Assembly: GCA_025765595.1 (NCBI GenBank)
Contig: JAIVFH010000325.1
Coordinates: 1-28,297 of the forward strand
DNA from: Obelidium mucronatum
Taxonomy: Eukaryota > Chytridiomycota > Chytridiomycetes > Chytridiales > Chytriomycetaceae
Direction: 5' to 3'
Length of the DNA stretch: 28,297 nucleotides
The translations under genes and the position numbers were made by a program. The notes beneath the pieces are model-generated. The model did no database searches. It worked only from the letters and a program-made list of their open reading frames with translations, and was not told the DNA's origin. Positions 1-8,846 of this stretch are shown here, in pieces (within the stretch, counting starts at the first letter, position 1; each line of letters starts with the position of its first letter).

Positions 1-1
1 C

Positions 2-34
2 CGCTTGAAGCAGCTGAACAAGGAGTTGTATTGA
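2..34 (+). CDS. possible 3' end of an upstream gene
   Basis: One frame from base 2 reads ten residues, RLKQLNKELY, then a TGA stop at 32-34. The residues look like the end of a charged helix, and the next gene starts only 75 bases later, which fits the compact layout. Eleven codons are too few to prove coding, so this is a tentative call. Confidence 0.25.
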   Translation, partial: RLKQLNKELY

Positions 35-108
35 GTGATTTGAATTGAATACTGCTGATTTGAGTGAATTGATTGATTTTAAATTTAATCAAAACTATTA
101 AAACACAA

Positions 109-1523
109 ATGGACGGCTGGAAGCAGAAGGCCCTCGATGCGGCCTCGCAGCTGCACAAGAAGGCGGCGGAACTCACGGAAGACACGCTCAAGCCGACTGC
201 GCGCGCCGTGTACAACCACACGGCGCAGTCGATCAACGCCTACTACGGCGACGCCGACGCCGAAAAAGACGAAGACGAAAAAGACGAAAAAGACGAAAAA
301 GACTCCGTCTTCGGCGCGCCGCTCGCCGCCGCGCCGCTCGACGCCGCCGCGCGCGCGCCCGCCGTCGTCGCGTTGTGCGTCGCGCGAGTCGCCGCCGACG
401 CCGCCGAGCACGTTGGCGTGTACCGTCTGAGCGGCGCGCACTCGCAGGTGCGCCGCCTTTCTCTGCTTTCGCTTGCGCAACATGCTTAACTAATTCGTTT
501 TGTTTGTTCGCCAACAGGTCGACCGCATCCGCCGCCTCTTCACGAAACACGCAGCGCCGTCCGCCGCCGCATTCGACTGCGACGTCGACACGGCCGCCTC
601 CGTGCTGAAGGCGTATCTCAGAGAACTGAAGGATCCGCTGCTTGACCAGCGCGACGTGGCGGACCTCGATCAATCCATCGACCCAGACGGAAACACGGAC
701 AGCGCTTCGCTGCAGCGCCTCTCTTTGGTCATAAATTCGCTCGATCAAACACCGTTTTACACTCTCAAACTGCTCTTGGCCCATCTGGACCATGTTCAAG
801 AACATTCAGATATAAACAAAATGTCTTTGGCTAATCTGGCCATCGTGTTTTCTCCCACTTTGTCGATTTCTTCAAACTTGTTTTGCTGTCTTGTGAGGAA
901 TCGGGTCGCCTTGTTTTCGGTAAACTGTCTGTTCCGCTTTTTATCGCCGAAGGCGAGTCTACTGCCTTTCTTTTTGCTACTACGCCGAAGGCGGATCTCC
1001 ATGGCCGAAGGCATATTCTGCCGTAGGGGGTGTCATCTTTCTTCTTCTATTTGTACTCTTCAACTTTTTGTTCTTAACAGTCTTTTTCTTGCATAACCAG
1101 GCACAAGATTACTCATCAGCAGCGCCTCCAGCGAAACCTTTACGTAAAGCAGCTCCACCACCTCCGCCTCCTTCAAAAAGAACCGCTTCGACCGCAAGCA
1201 CCAGCCATACAAACAACAGCACTCCGGCAACAACATCAACTCCAGCTACAACTCCAAACATTATTCCTATCCTAGCCCCACGACCCCAATCAACTCCTTC
1301 ACCGCTCATCTCAGATCCACCTATACCTCGAAGTAGGACACCCATCCAACAAGAAGTTCCACCTAGACCTGGCAGTACAGGAGGAGGAGTAGTTGCTAGC
1401 GCAATCAATCGATTTTCTACTCCCGAATTGAATTCATCCATTCTTTCTGATGGATCTGTCCGTAATTCGGGAAGTTTGGGGCGGAGACCTGCTCCTCCTC
1501 CCCCACCATCTCGAAAACAATGA
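109..1523 (+). CDS. RhoGAP-domain protein with proline-rich C-terminus
   Basis: Predicted GTPase-activating protein for Rho-family G proteins, about 378 residues in three exons (109-447, 518-892, 1101-1523). The first ATG in frame is at 109. The RhoGAP domain spans about residues 65-235. It opens with VFGAPL, carries the arginine finger in GVYRLSG (Arg106, about base 424), then AYLRELKDPLL and the NLAIVFSPTL block. Introns have clean signals: donor GTGCGC at 448 with CAG at 517, and donor GTGAGG at 893 with CAG at 1100. The tail is Pro/Ser/Thr-rich with two poly-proline stretches, which are likely SH3 or profilin ligands. The first about 55 residues are helical but too short for a BAR domain. 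Exon 1 is extremely GC-rich and contains a DEKDEKDEKD low-complexity run. The family call is firm; the target GTPase is unknown. Confidence 0.88.
945..1012 (+). repeat. three short GC hairpin motifs inside RhoGAP intron 2
   Basis: The intron at 893-1100 holds three copies of GCCGAAGGC, at 946-954, 984-992 and 1004-1012. The first two are flanked to give CGCCGAAGGCG. Each can fold into a mini-hairpin with a GAA loop. They stand out against T-rich intron sequence. Function is unknown. Confidence 0.5.
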
Positions 1524-1628
1524 TAGTAGAATGGTTTTCATGTACAAAATATACTTACATTATATATGCGCGAGAACGACCTTTCTAATTTGATCGACAA
1601 TGTAGATTCCATTGTTTTGTTTTCCATC

Positions 1629-3716
1629 ATGAATGTCACATATTTCTCTGAGCATATTCTCGAATTCTTTACAAAGTACTCGCCGCTATCCAACGCGGTA
1701 GTATGGTGGTTTACAAGCCTCAACTTTCATGATCAGAATCAAGTTGCCGCCAACATTTGCAATGACCCAGCATTGAAAGCCAAAGACAAAATGGAACGGT
1801 TTTGGGCCATGAACACGTCCCTCAAACTAGATGTATCTATTCAAAGTAATATCGTACACTGTATATCATCGTACGGATCAGATGCTCTTGGGTTTTACCT
1901 GACAAGGATTCCTGTAACCAAATTTGACTCGTTCTATTTTGACCCATTCACTCCAAATAGCCGTGATTGGCTTCTAACTCGACCTTCAATTCTCCAAGAG
2001 AAGGCCTTTAATTTTATTTGTCGAAATCCAGGAAGATGGGAGTATGAATCAAAGGACGTTATTCAAGTCCTCAGCTACCTGCGTCCAAACACATCTGCTG
2101 CAGCGCAGGAAATATCAAACTCTTGTATTTCATTCCACCAGTTTTTGTTGGACCCTTTGTCCACAACGAACTTAGCCTGGTTTTCTCAACAGCAGCCCAA
2201 CCAACAACAACGACATTGTGTACTCGCTCTCTGCTCGCAATCCTCCAAATCTACAGACGAATTGGCCGATATGTTTTCGACAATACACACATTAATGAAG
2301 CTGGATCCAGAAACTATTGAATTGATGTTGATGTGTTTGCAAGTCCGAGACGTTGAGACGAGTTCAATGCTACAAAGTTTCTTTGAAACTCCCTTGCCGC
2401 ACGATGCGTTAGTTTGGTACGCTAGTCGAAACGCATCGAGCAAATTGAATCTGATTGGTTATTTGGCGGCGGGGTTGGAATATCCTCTCCTTCACCACAT
2501 CTTCACACTCACAGAATTAAAGAGGATCTTCGGGGAGCTGTTTGCGTATCTTGAAGCCTCCATGATGGGTGTACATCAACTCGAGTTTCGGTTCAACACT
2601 TACATGACGTATTACGAAAATTATAATCTGATGAGGGAGTTGGAGATACTGAATCGAGAGACGTCTTGGTTTCATCGCGTTTGGTTTGCTTCTTTGAATG
2701 ACACGGATCGGTTGCTTGTGATTGATTATGTATGCTCGGATCCTTTGGCTGAGTTACAAGTTGTTATGGATCTTTTTACAGACTATTTCTTGTCTTTTTC
2801 GGACTTGTCTGCGCTGGCTATTGAAAAGATGAACGGATGTCCCAAAATACACGCGGTAATGGCTGATAAATGGATTGAGCTGTATGTGTATGTCTTTTGT
2901 GCCGTGGCAAGTACGTTAATGATTGGTTGGACTGGAGTCATGGCGTTGCATGAATTGAAATTCAAGAATGATCAGCATCATCAACAACAACGCAAGCTCT
3001 CTCCATTCTATATCGCCATGTTTCTGAGCAGTTTCGCTTTATTAGGAACTGATATTACATATGCAGTCTATTGGAACATTCTCCTCAAGAACTTTAATGT
3101 CCTGACACCCAAAACGATATCCGCACAGGCAGCATGCTATATACTCACGTTCATATTCACAAGTTTATGGAGTCAAACATACCTCCAAATTTCCTATGTA
3201 CGATCCGAGTCACTAATTCAAACCGTTTTCCCTAAACACTTTACAAGAATCAAGACCCTCTTTCGATTGAGTCCGATTCTGATATTCAGTCCTGTTTTAT
3301 TCAGCTCTCTCGAAGTGCTTCGATTTACTGGGTTCCTGGCACCCACATTGACGTGGGCGTCTCAAGCCATCAGTGAAGCAACATTGTTGGGGTTGGACGT
3401 GATTCTCTTGATGACGTTCTTGAAATTCGTGACGGGTTTGAATGAGGCGATGGAAACGGATACAACGCGGTTCAAGATGATTTCTCAGTTTGGGACTGTT
3501 GCGAGTGTCTTGTGTTTGTTTATTTGTATTGTTTCGTTGGGGAGACCGCTTTTGACGACTTTTTGGCCGATGGAGTCGTTCTTGTTGCATTTGTGTACGG
3601 TTGTGATGGTTTGTTTGATGCATTTGGTGGATTTGGTCATGTTGTGGATGAAGTGGATGCTTTTGAGGAGGAAAGGGTCGAATGTTGTGGTTGTGGGGAC
3701 TAGTGAAGCGAAATAA
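1629..3716 (+). CDS. orphan multipass (7TM) protein with repeat ectodomain, copy 1
   Basis: About 695 residues, no intron. I do not recognise the family. An in-frame ATG also exists at 1566, but the paralogues begin at the MN.[ST]YF motif, so I chose 1629. Residues 1 to about 415 form five units of about 80 residues. Each starts with a W[WFY]-type motif followed by Gln and then Ile/Val-x-Cys (VVWWF, DWL, LAWFS, LVWYA, RVWFAS). Cys pairs lie 34-35 residues apart in units 1, 3 and 5. From about residue 418 come seven hydrophobic segments, starting LYVYVFCAVASTLMIGW. After the third is the family signature LW-x3-YL-x2-SY-[IV]-RS. The C-terminal tail is short and basic. There is no N-terminal signal peptide, so the first membrane segment would have to export the N-terminus. 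A surface receptor role is inference. Confidence 0.8.
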   Translation: MNVTYFSEHILEFFTKYSPLSNAVVWWFTSLNFHDQNQVAANICNDPALKAKDKMERFWAMNTSLKLDVSIQSNIVHCISSYGSDALGFYLTRIPVTKFDSFYFDPFTPNSRDWLLTRPSILQEKAFNFICRNPGRWEYESKDVIQVLSYLRPNTSAAAQEISNSCISFHQFLLDPLSTTNLAWFSQQQPNQQQRHCVLALCSQSSKSTDELADMFSTIHTLMKLDPETIELMLMCLQVRDVETSSMLQSFFETPLPHDALVWYASRNASSKLNLIGYLAAGLEYPLLHHIFTLTELKRIFGELFAYLEASMMGVHQLEFRFNTYMTYYENYNLMRELEILNRETSWFHRVWFASLNDTDRLLVIDYVCSDPLAELQVVMDLFTDYFLSFSDLSALAIEKMNGCPKIHAVMADKWIELYVYVFCAVASTLMIGWTGVMALHELKFKNDQHHQQQRKLSPFYIAMFLSSFALLGTDITYAVYWNILLKNFNVLTPKTISAQAACYILTFIFTSLWSQTYLQISYVRSESLIQTVFPKHFTRIKTLFRLSPILIFSPVLFSSLEVLRFTGFLAPTLTWASQAISEATLLGLDVILLMTFLKFVTGLNEAMETDTTRFKMISQFGTVASVLCLFICIVSLGRPLLTTFWPMESFLLHLCTVVMVCLMHLVDLVMLWMKWMLLRRKGSNVVVVGTSEAK

Positions 3717-3739
3717 TATGTTATTTACATCCTGATTCT

Positions 3740-3740
<1 letters not shown>

Positions 3741-3799
<59 letters not shown>
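3741..3799 (+). repeat. 59-base poly-T tract
   Basis: An uninterrupted run of T follows copy 1 of the 7TM family, starting 24 bases after its stop codon, and lies before copy 2. It could be a microsatellite, or the poly-A tail of something inserted on the minus strand. I see no flanking target duplication or convincing element body beside it. Confidence 0.9.
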
Positions 3800-3800
<1 letters not shown>

Positions 3801-3991
3801 GTTTCTTGGTTTGCAAAGAAAGACTTCGTTTGAAATGTGTCAAAACGGCATCTCGTAAAATTGATACTATGATGTTTGATTATAAATGATTTGTGATTGA
3901 ACCACCCAGGTGTCAAAAATAAATCTCATGTTTGGTTTCCCTGAGTGTTGCCTCTTTTTTGATTGGGTCAAGTCCAAAGAATGAGTGTCGA

Positions 3992-6163
3992 ATGAACTCA
4001 ACATACTTCATCGAACATTTCAACGAGCTCTTTAGCTCGTATTCTCCACTCACGAATACAAGCGTATGGTGGTTCAACTCGCTGGATCAGCAGCTTCAAA
4101 CCAATATTGTTTCTTCGCTCTGCACAACAACAACTATTGACACAGCAGTAGAGGGGACGACAATACAAACAAACCTCGACGCGTTATTGATTCTGAATCA
4201 AACATTCCTGCTTGGAGATAGCGTTCAATCAGCCATACAGGAATGTGTAGCCCAGGACTATGGCGGTGGTCGCATCGAAGCCCTTCCGCCAAACCAGAGT
4301 TTAACCGAGGGCGCTTTTGCGTTCAATCCGTTTACACCTGGTTCAAAGAGATGGTATTCGGAGCAGGATGAAGAGATCCAATCGAGTGCTATCGAGTTTG
4401 TTTGTGCAAATTATCAACACGTTTGGAATTATACCCCTCAACAAAGTCTGCAAGTCGTTGGATACCTATCTGCAAATACTTCGGAAGATGCGATACAGTT
4501 ATTGCAGGTTGTGAATGAATGCGTGGCATCATTGAAATTCTTGCAAGATCCAGTGGAGAATAAGTTGTGGCTGAGAAGTCAAACGGATTTAATGCAGCAG
4601 AGCATGCTGATTCACTTGTGTGCTGATCCGAATCAATCGACGGAATACATGAGTTGGTTGCTCGCGTTTTTGCGGCAGTTTTTGTCAAATAATCCGCGAG
4701 TGCAGGATATGGCTTGGGACTGTGTTTTGACACGGGATTCAGACCCGAAGAAATCATTTCAGAACTATTCTAAAACTCCAATGGATCGTGCTATGCTGAC
4801 TTGGTTCAGCTCTAGGAGTTTGAAGGCGCAACTGTCTGCCATGGAGTATCTGTTTGAAGGTAAAATCACGCTGATTTCATGTACACAGCGTGCCTAAAAG
4901 AAACAACATACAGGCTCATCCATAATAGATTTTAATGTGCCTTTTCGAATTCAAGATTTGTATCAGATCTTCAAAACGTATTTGACATTCCTCGACTCTC
5001 TGGACATGTCCACAACCCCCCATCTCAAGAAGTTAGACACCCTTTTGCGGAGATATTATTCATATAACCTTAGTTCAGAGTTAACAACTCTGACAACTGA
5101 ACGCGCTCTATCCGTTAATATTATCTGGTTTTTATCCCAAAATGGAGTTCGCCAAGGTACTGCCGTCGATGAAATGTGCTCCGCGTTCGATTCAAATCAA
5201 GCGGTGACAATATTTGGCTACTATTGGGTGCTTTTGGGGACCGCTTTGAATCCAGTCATTTACAAAAAGATGATATCATGCCCTCAAACAATGAAGGCAT
5301 TATTCCAGCTCAGACTCGAAGTTTATTTTTTTATTGGATCCAGCATTATGTCCGCTTTGATGTTGATTGGATTGGTGGTGATGGTGGTGCGAAAGGAGGC
5401 AGGGATTAAGGCACTAGCATCAGCGTTCACTGTATCCATGATAATCAGTCTATTTATCTTGACTTGCCAAAATGCTGTCTTTGCATATTATTGGAGCATC
5501 TGGCTGGGTAATTTCAATCAAGTTGTTGCAGCAACGAAATCCACAGAAGCCACATGTTACATTTCGATTCTGGCGCTCACATCGCTTTGGGATCTTACGT
5601 ATCTATACGTGTCGTACATTAGGTCTCGAGAGTTTATCCGTGAAGTATGGCCAAAGAATTTCCAAGTGATTCAGTGGGTGTTTGCCTTGTCGCCACTACT
5701 GATTTGCAGTCCAGTCGTTGTGGGGGTTTTTGAATCTCTGAACTTGGTAGGAGTATCAGCGATTGCGACATGGTCTTTCCAAGCGGCCAGTGACGCTTGT
5801 GTTTTGCTCTTGGATCTGTTGCTCCTGACCACATTTGCCAGATTTGTCGCGAGCCTCAGCCAATACGTGTCCGACGATTGCAGGCAGTTTGAAATAATAT
5901 CTTGGTACGGTGGATTCGCTAGCATTGGTTGTGCTTTGATATCCATCACGTCCTTGGCGAAATCGTTTCTCTCAAAGTTGAGACCTGATGACTTTCAAAG
6001 CATGCATTTACCTGTTCTGACGAGAACACTGCTTACTTTGGTTATTTCCGGGATATTGTTGACAATGAAGTATCAGTTGTATAGGGAGGAGGATAGACCC
6101 AAAAGTCATGATGCAATGTCCAATTATGATTTATCGAAAAGGGAATCAACTAATCGGGTCTAA
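3992..6163 (+). CDS. orphan multipass (7TM) protein with repeat ectodomain, copy 2
   Basis: About 700 residues in two exons (3992-4859 and 4929-6163). The intron begins GTAAAA; the acceptor after AATAG at 4928 keeps a VPFRIQDLYQIF stretch that matches the paralogues. An alternative in-frame acceptor at 4955 would drop nine residues. The start is MNSTYF, matching copy 3. The ectodomain units begin SVWWFNS, KRWYSEQ, KLWLRSQ, LTWFSSR and IIWFLSQ. Units 3 and 5 have Cys pairs exactly 34 apart; unit 1 has 41 because of a loop insertion. Seven membrane segments follow from about residue 415, with LWDLTYLYVSYIRSREF after the third. The charged C-terminal tail contains EEDRPKSHDAMSNYDLSK, closely shared with copy 3. 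Copies 2 and 3 are the closest pair, so they probably arose by recent tandem duplication. Confidence 0.85.
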
Positions 6164-6263
6164 CTAAATAAAAGTAAAAAATGATATCCACGATTATGAA
6201 AACTTTCTGATTCTGATTGGAACAACGAACAATACCCAGAAATTACAATATCTCCTTTACAAC

Positions 6264-8424
6264 ATGAACGCGAGCTATTTCGTCAATAATTTCCACACAA
6301 TATTTAGCTCATACACGCCTCTGACTAATATCAGCGTTTGGTGGTTTGACGCCCTCCAAATTCAATCACAATTGGATATTGTCTCTTCAATCTGTAAACC
6401 GAAAACCGAACCAACCGAGGGGGAATTAGACGCGCTTTGGATTCTGAATCACACTTTTTTGCTTGATTTGAGCGTACAATCTTCAATCCGAAGCTGTGTT
6501 GAACGGCATGGGCTCTCTGCACTGGCCTATTATAATGACAAGGATCCAAATATCCCTGAGCAACTTTTCACCATAAATCCATATAGTCCTGGAAGTCGCC
6601 GATGGTTCTTACAGCAGAGTCAGTCGCTACAGTCGCGTGCTGTTGGTTTCATTTACGCGAATCATCGATTCATTTGGAAGTATTTACCTGAGCAAAGTAT
6701 CCAAGTTCTTCAGTATTTATCTATGCAAAACTCTATTACGGGAATTCGTGAGGAATTTGAAGAATCGAGTAACTCCTTGAGATTTCTTGCACACCCTCTT
6801 GAATATACTGCTTGGTTCCAAAACCAAAATGATTTCAAACAGCAAACATTAATCCTTCAGGTTTGTGCCAATGCCGAAAAATCCACAAATGAGTTGGATC
6901 AGCTATTCGCAGTTCTTCGAATTTATGCGTCAACCAACCTGAAAGTCCAGGAAACAATGAAGGATTGTTTGAAAACAAGAGACTTGAGCATCACCGATGC
7001 TGTTCGAGGCCATTTTATGCGTACCACAGAGAATCCAATGACGACATGGTTTGCCTCGAGAAGCCTCGAAGTCCAACTTTCCACTATTGACTACTTTTTT
7101 CAAGGTGTTTATTATTTTCTTGCCCACACTGATGTGTGAATGAATGCTTACACTACCTCTAGGGCAGACTATAGACATTTCTATAGTGTTTACAATTCAA
7201 AAGTTGTTGAATATTTTTACCACATATCTCACGTTTCTGGACTCCATGTGGATGACGACCAACCCACAAGTAAAAAGAATTCGCGGTCATATCGATTCAT
7301 ACACTTCATACAACCTCACAGCCGATCTCATGAATTTTCAGATGCCAAAAGTTCAAAAAGCCAATGTTGTTTGGTTCCTATCACAAAATGCAACCAAACA
7401 GTTGGAGATTGTTGACGAAATGTGTGCGTTATTAGAAGTGAAGCAGGTCTTTCGAATATTTGGATTATATTGGAGGTTATTTGGGGCTCAATTAGATCCA
7501 GCGTTTTACCACAGAATGAAATCGTGCACAAAAACCCAAGAGGCGTTGCAACCGATGAGGCTGGAATTTTATTTGTTTGTAGCTTCAGGGATTTTATCTG
7601 TTTTCATGCTGGCTGGACTGGTTGCTCTTGTGGTGCATAAGGAATATGGATTTAAGGCACTTAAATCACAATTCACATCTTCCCTGATCTACAGCCTGCT
7701 CATTCTTCTTTTTCAAAATGTTATCTTTGCTTATTACTGGAGCGTGATGATGTTCAATTTCAGTCAGGTCACACCGTCCACAGTAACAATCGAAGCCATT
7801 TGCTATGTCACAACAACTTTATTTTCTTCTTTTTGGGATATGGCTTACTTGTACTTGTCGTACATACGATCTCGCGAGCTCTTGTGCGAAGTGTGGCCAA
7901 AAAGCTTTGGATTCATTAAGGGGTGCTTTCTTTTGTCGCCAGCTTTAATTGCTAGTCCTGTTATTGTGGCTGTATTTGAAGCTTTCCATGTTCCAGGCGT
8001 CACCGCAACATTGACTTGGTCGTTTCAAGCCGTTGGGGACACAACACTCTTGATTCTCGATATCTTCTTGCTTTCAACATTTGTAAGATTCGTGACGCAG
8101 ATAAACAAGCTTGTTGTCGCAGATTGCAATAAGTTTCAGATAATATCTTGGTTTGGAGGAGCAGCAAGTGTCGGATGTGCTTTGATTTCTATTGTTTCAC
8201 TCATGCGCCCCGTTTTGATGAATCTGAATCCAGGCGATTACCAAGTCGTGCATACTACTGTGATGACCAGAACTATTTTAACGCTGGTTATTTCGGCAAT
8301 CCTTCTTGTAATGAAGTATCAACTCTACATAGAAGAAGAGCGACCAAAAAGCAACAGCGGAATGTCCAACTACCACCTTTCTAAAAGCAATCAAAATTCT
8401 TCGATGAATAACCTTAAAGTATAA
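6264..8424 (+). CDS. orphan multipass (7TM) protein with repeat ectodomain, copy 3
   Basis: About 692 residues in two exons (6264-7104 and 7187-8424). The intron is 82 bases (GTGTTT to TATAG) and sits at the same place and phase as in copy 2. WF-type motifs open the five units at about residues 26, 114, 184, 262 and 343, a spacing of 70-88. Cys pairs are at 44/78, 201/235 and 360/394, each exactly 34 apart. Predicted membrane segments are at about 407-430, 446-467, 485-506, 526-546, 567-586, 602-620 and 638-656. A short tail of about 35 residues (EEERPKSNSGMSNYHLSK) follows. Sequons at N2 and in LNHTF fall in the N-terminal domain, consistent with it facing outside. No catalytic motif is visible. 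Receptor or adhesion roles are possible but unproven. Confidence 0.85.
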
Positions 8425-8480
8425 GCGTGTGTTGGAGATTTCAATAATAGATTTGTAAAAACAAAAGATCTCAAAAAACC

Positions 8481-8819
8481 ATGGCTGTCATCAAACACTC
8501 GGGGCTGCAAAAAGACGTTCTGGGCATTTATCGAACTCTTTTAAAGACTGTTTCCACGGCTATACAGCGGTCCAATACTGCTGCATCGATCACCCCGACT
8601 GACGACATGCGCAAGAAAATCAACGTCTATGCTTCAATCCGATCTGAGTTTCGCACAAACAAAACCAAGATTGCATCATCGAGCCACGCTGCAATTGAGC
8701 ATTTGGTGAGAAAAGGAAAGAGGAGTCTTGAGTTGGTCAAGCGGCTCAACGAAGGAATGGATGGTATTTCAATGCATGATGAAGGAAGCAATAAGACAGG
8801 AAGAAGAAAGTGGGCGTAA
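8481..8819 (+). CDS. SDHAF1-like LYR-motif mitochondrial assembly factor
   Basis: A single-exon protein of 112 residues. SGLQKDVLGIYRTLLK matches the N-terminal signature of complex-1 LYR proteins (here IYR instead of LYR). The later FRTNKTKI and AAIEHLVRKGKRSLE match the SDHAF1 branch, which carries the same R-x-FR-x-N and IE-[HY]-LLRKG-x-RQL pattern. SDHAF1 proteins help insert iron-sulphur clusters into the SDHB subunit of succinate dehydrogenase in the mitochondrial matrix. Length is usual for the family. The ATG is 56 bases after the stop of the 7TM copy 3 gene. The family call is good; assignment to SDHAF1 rather than another LYR protein is likely but not certain. Confidence 0.8.
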   Translation: MAVIKHSGLQKDVLGIYRTLLKTVSTAIQRSNTAASITPTDDMRKKINVYASIRSEFRTNKTKIASSSHAAIEHLVRKGKRSLELVKRLNEGMDGISMHDEGSNKTGRRKWA

Positions 8820-8825
8820 AACGCA

Positions 8826-8843
8826 AATAAACTGATATTTATT
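8826..8843. terminator. bidirectional poly-A signals between convergent genes
   Basis: AATAAA lies on the plus strand at 8826-8831 for the LYR gene. TTTATT at 8838-8843 is AATAAA on the minus strand for the SYLF gene. The two stop codons are only 27 bases apart, so the two transcripts probably overlap at their 3' ends. Confidence 0.6.
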
Positions 8844-8846
8844 CAT

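Noticed and set aside
85..805. Long minus-strand Arg-rich open frames opposite the RhoGAP gene
   Set aside because: They are by-products of GC-rich codons on the coding strand; the plus strand has RhoGAP motifs and matching splice sites.
3725..3916. Minus-strand open frame ending in a long poly-lysine run
   Set aside because: The lysines are only the translation of the 59-base poly-T tract; the rest has no coding character.
3800..3935. Possible tRNA-derived SINE on the minus strand with poly-A at the T tract
   Set aside because: GGTTCAATC near 3890-3905 loosely resembles a box B, but the following bases do not fit, there is no box A and no target-site duplication.
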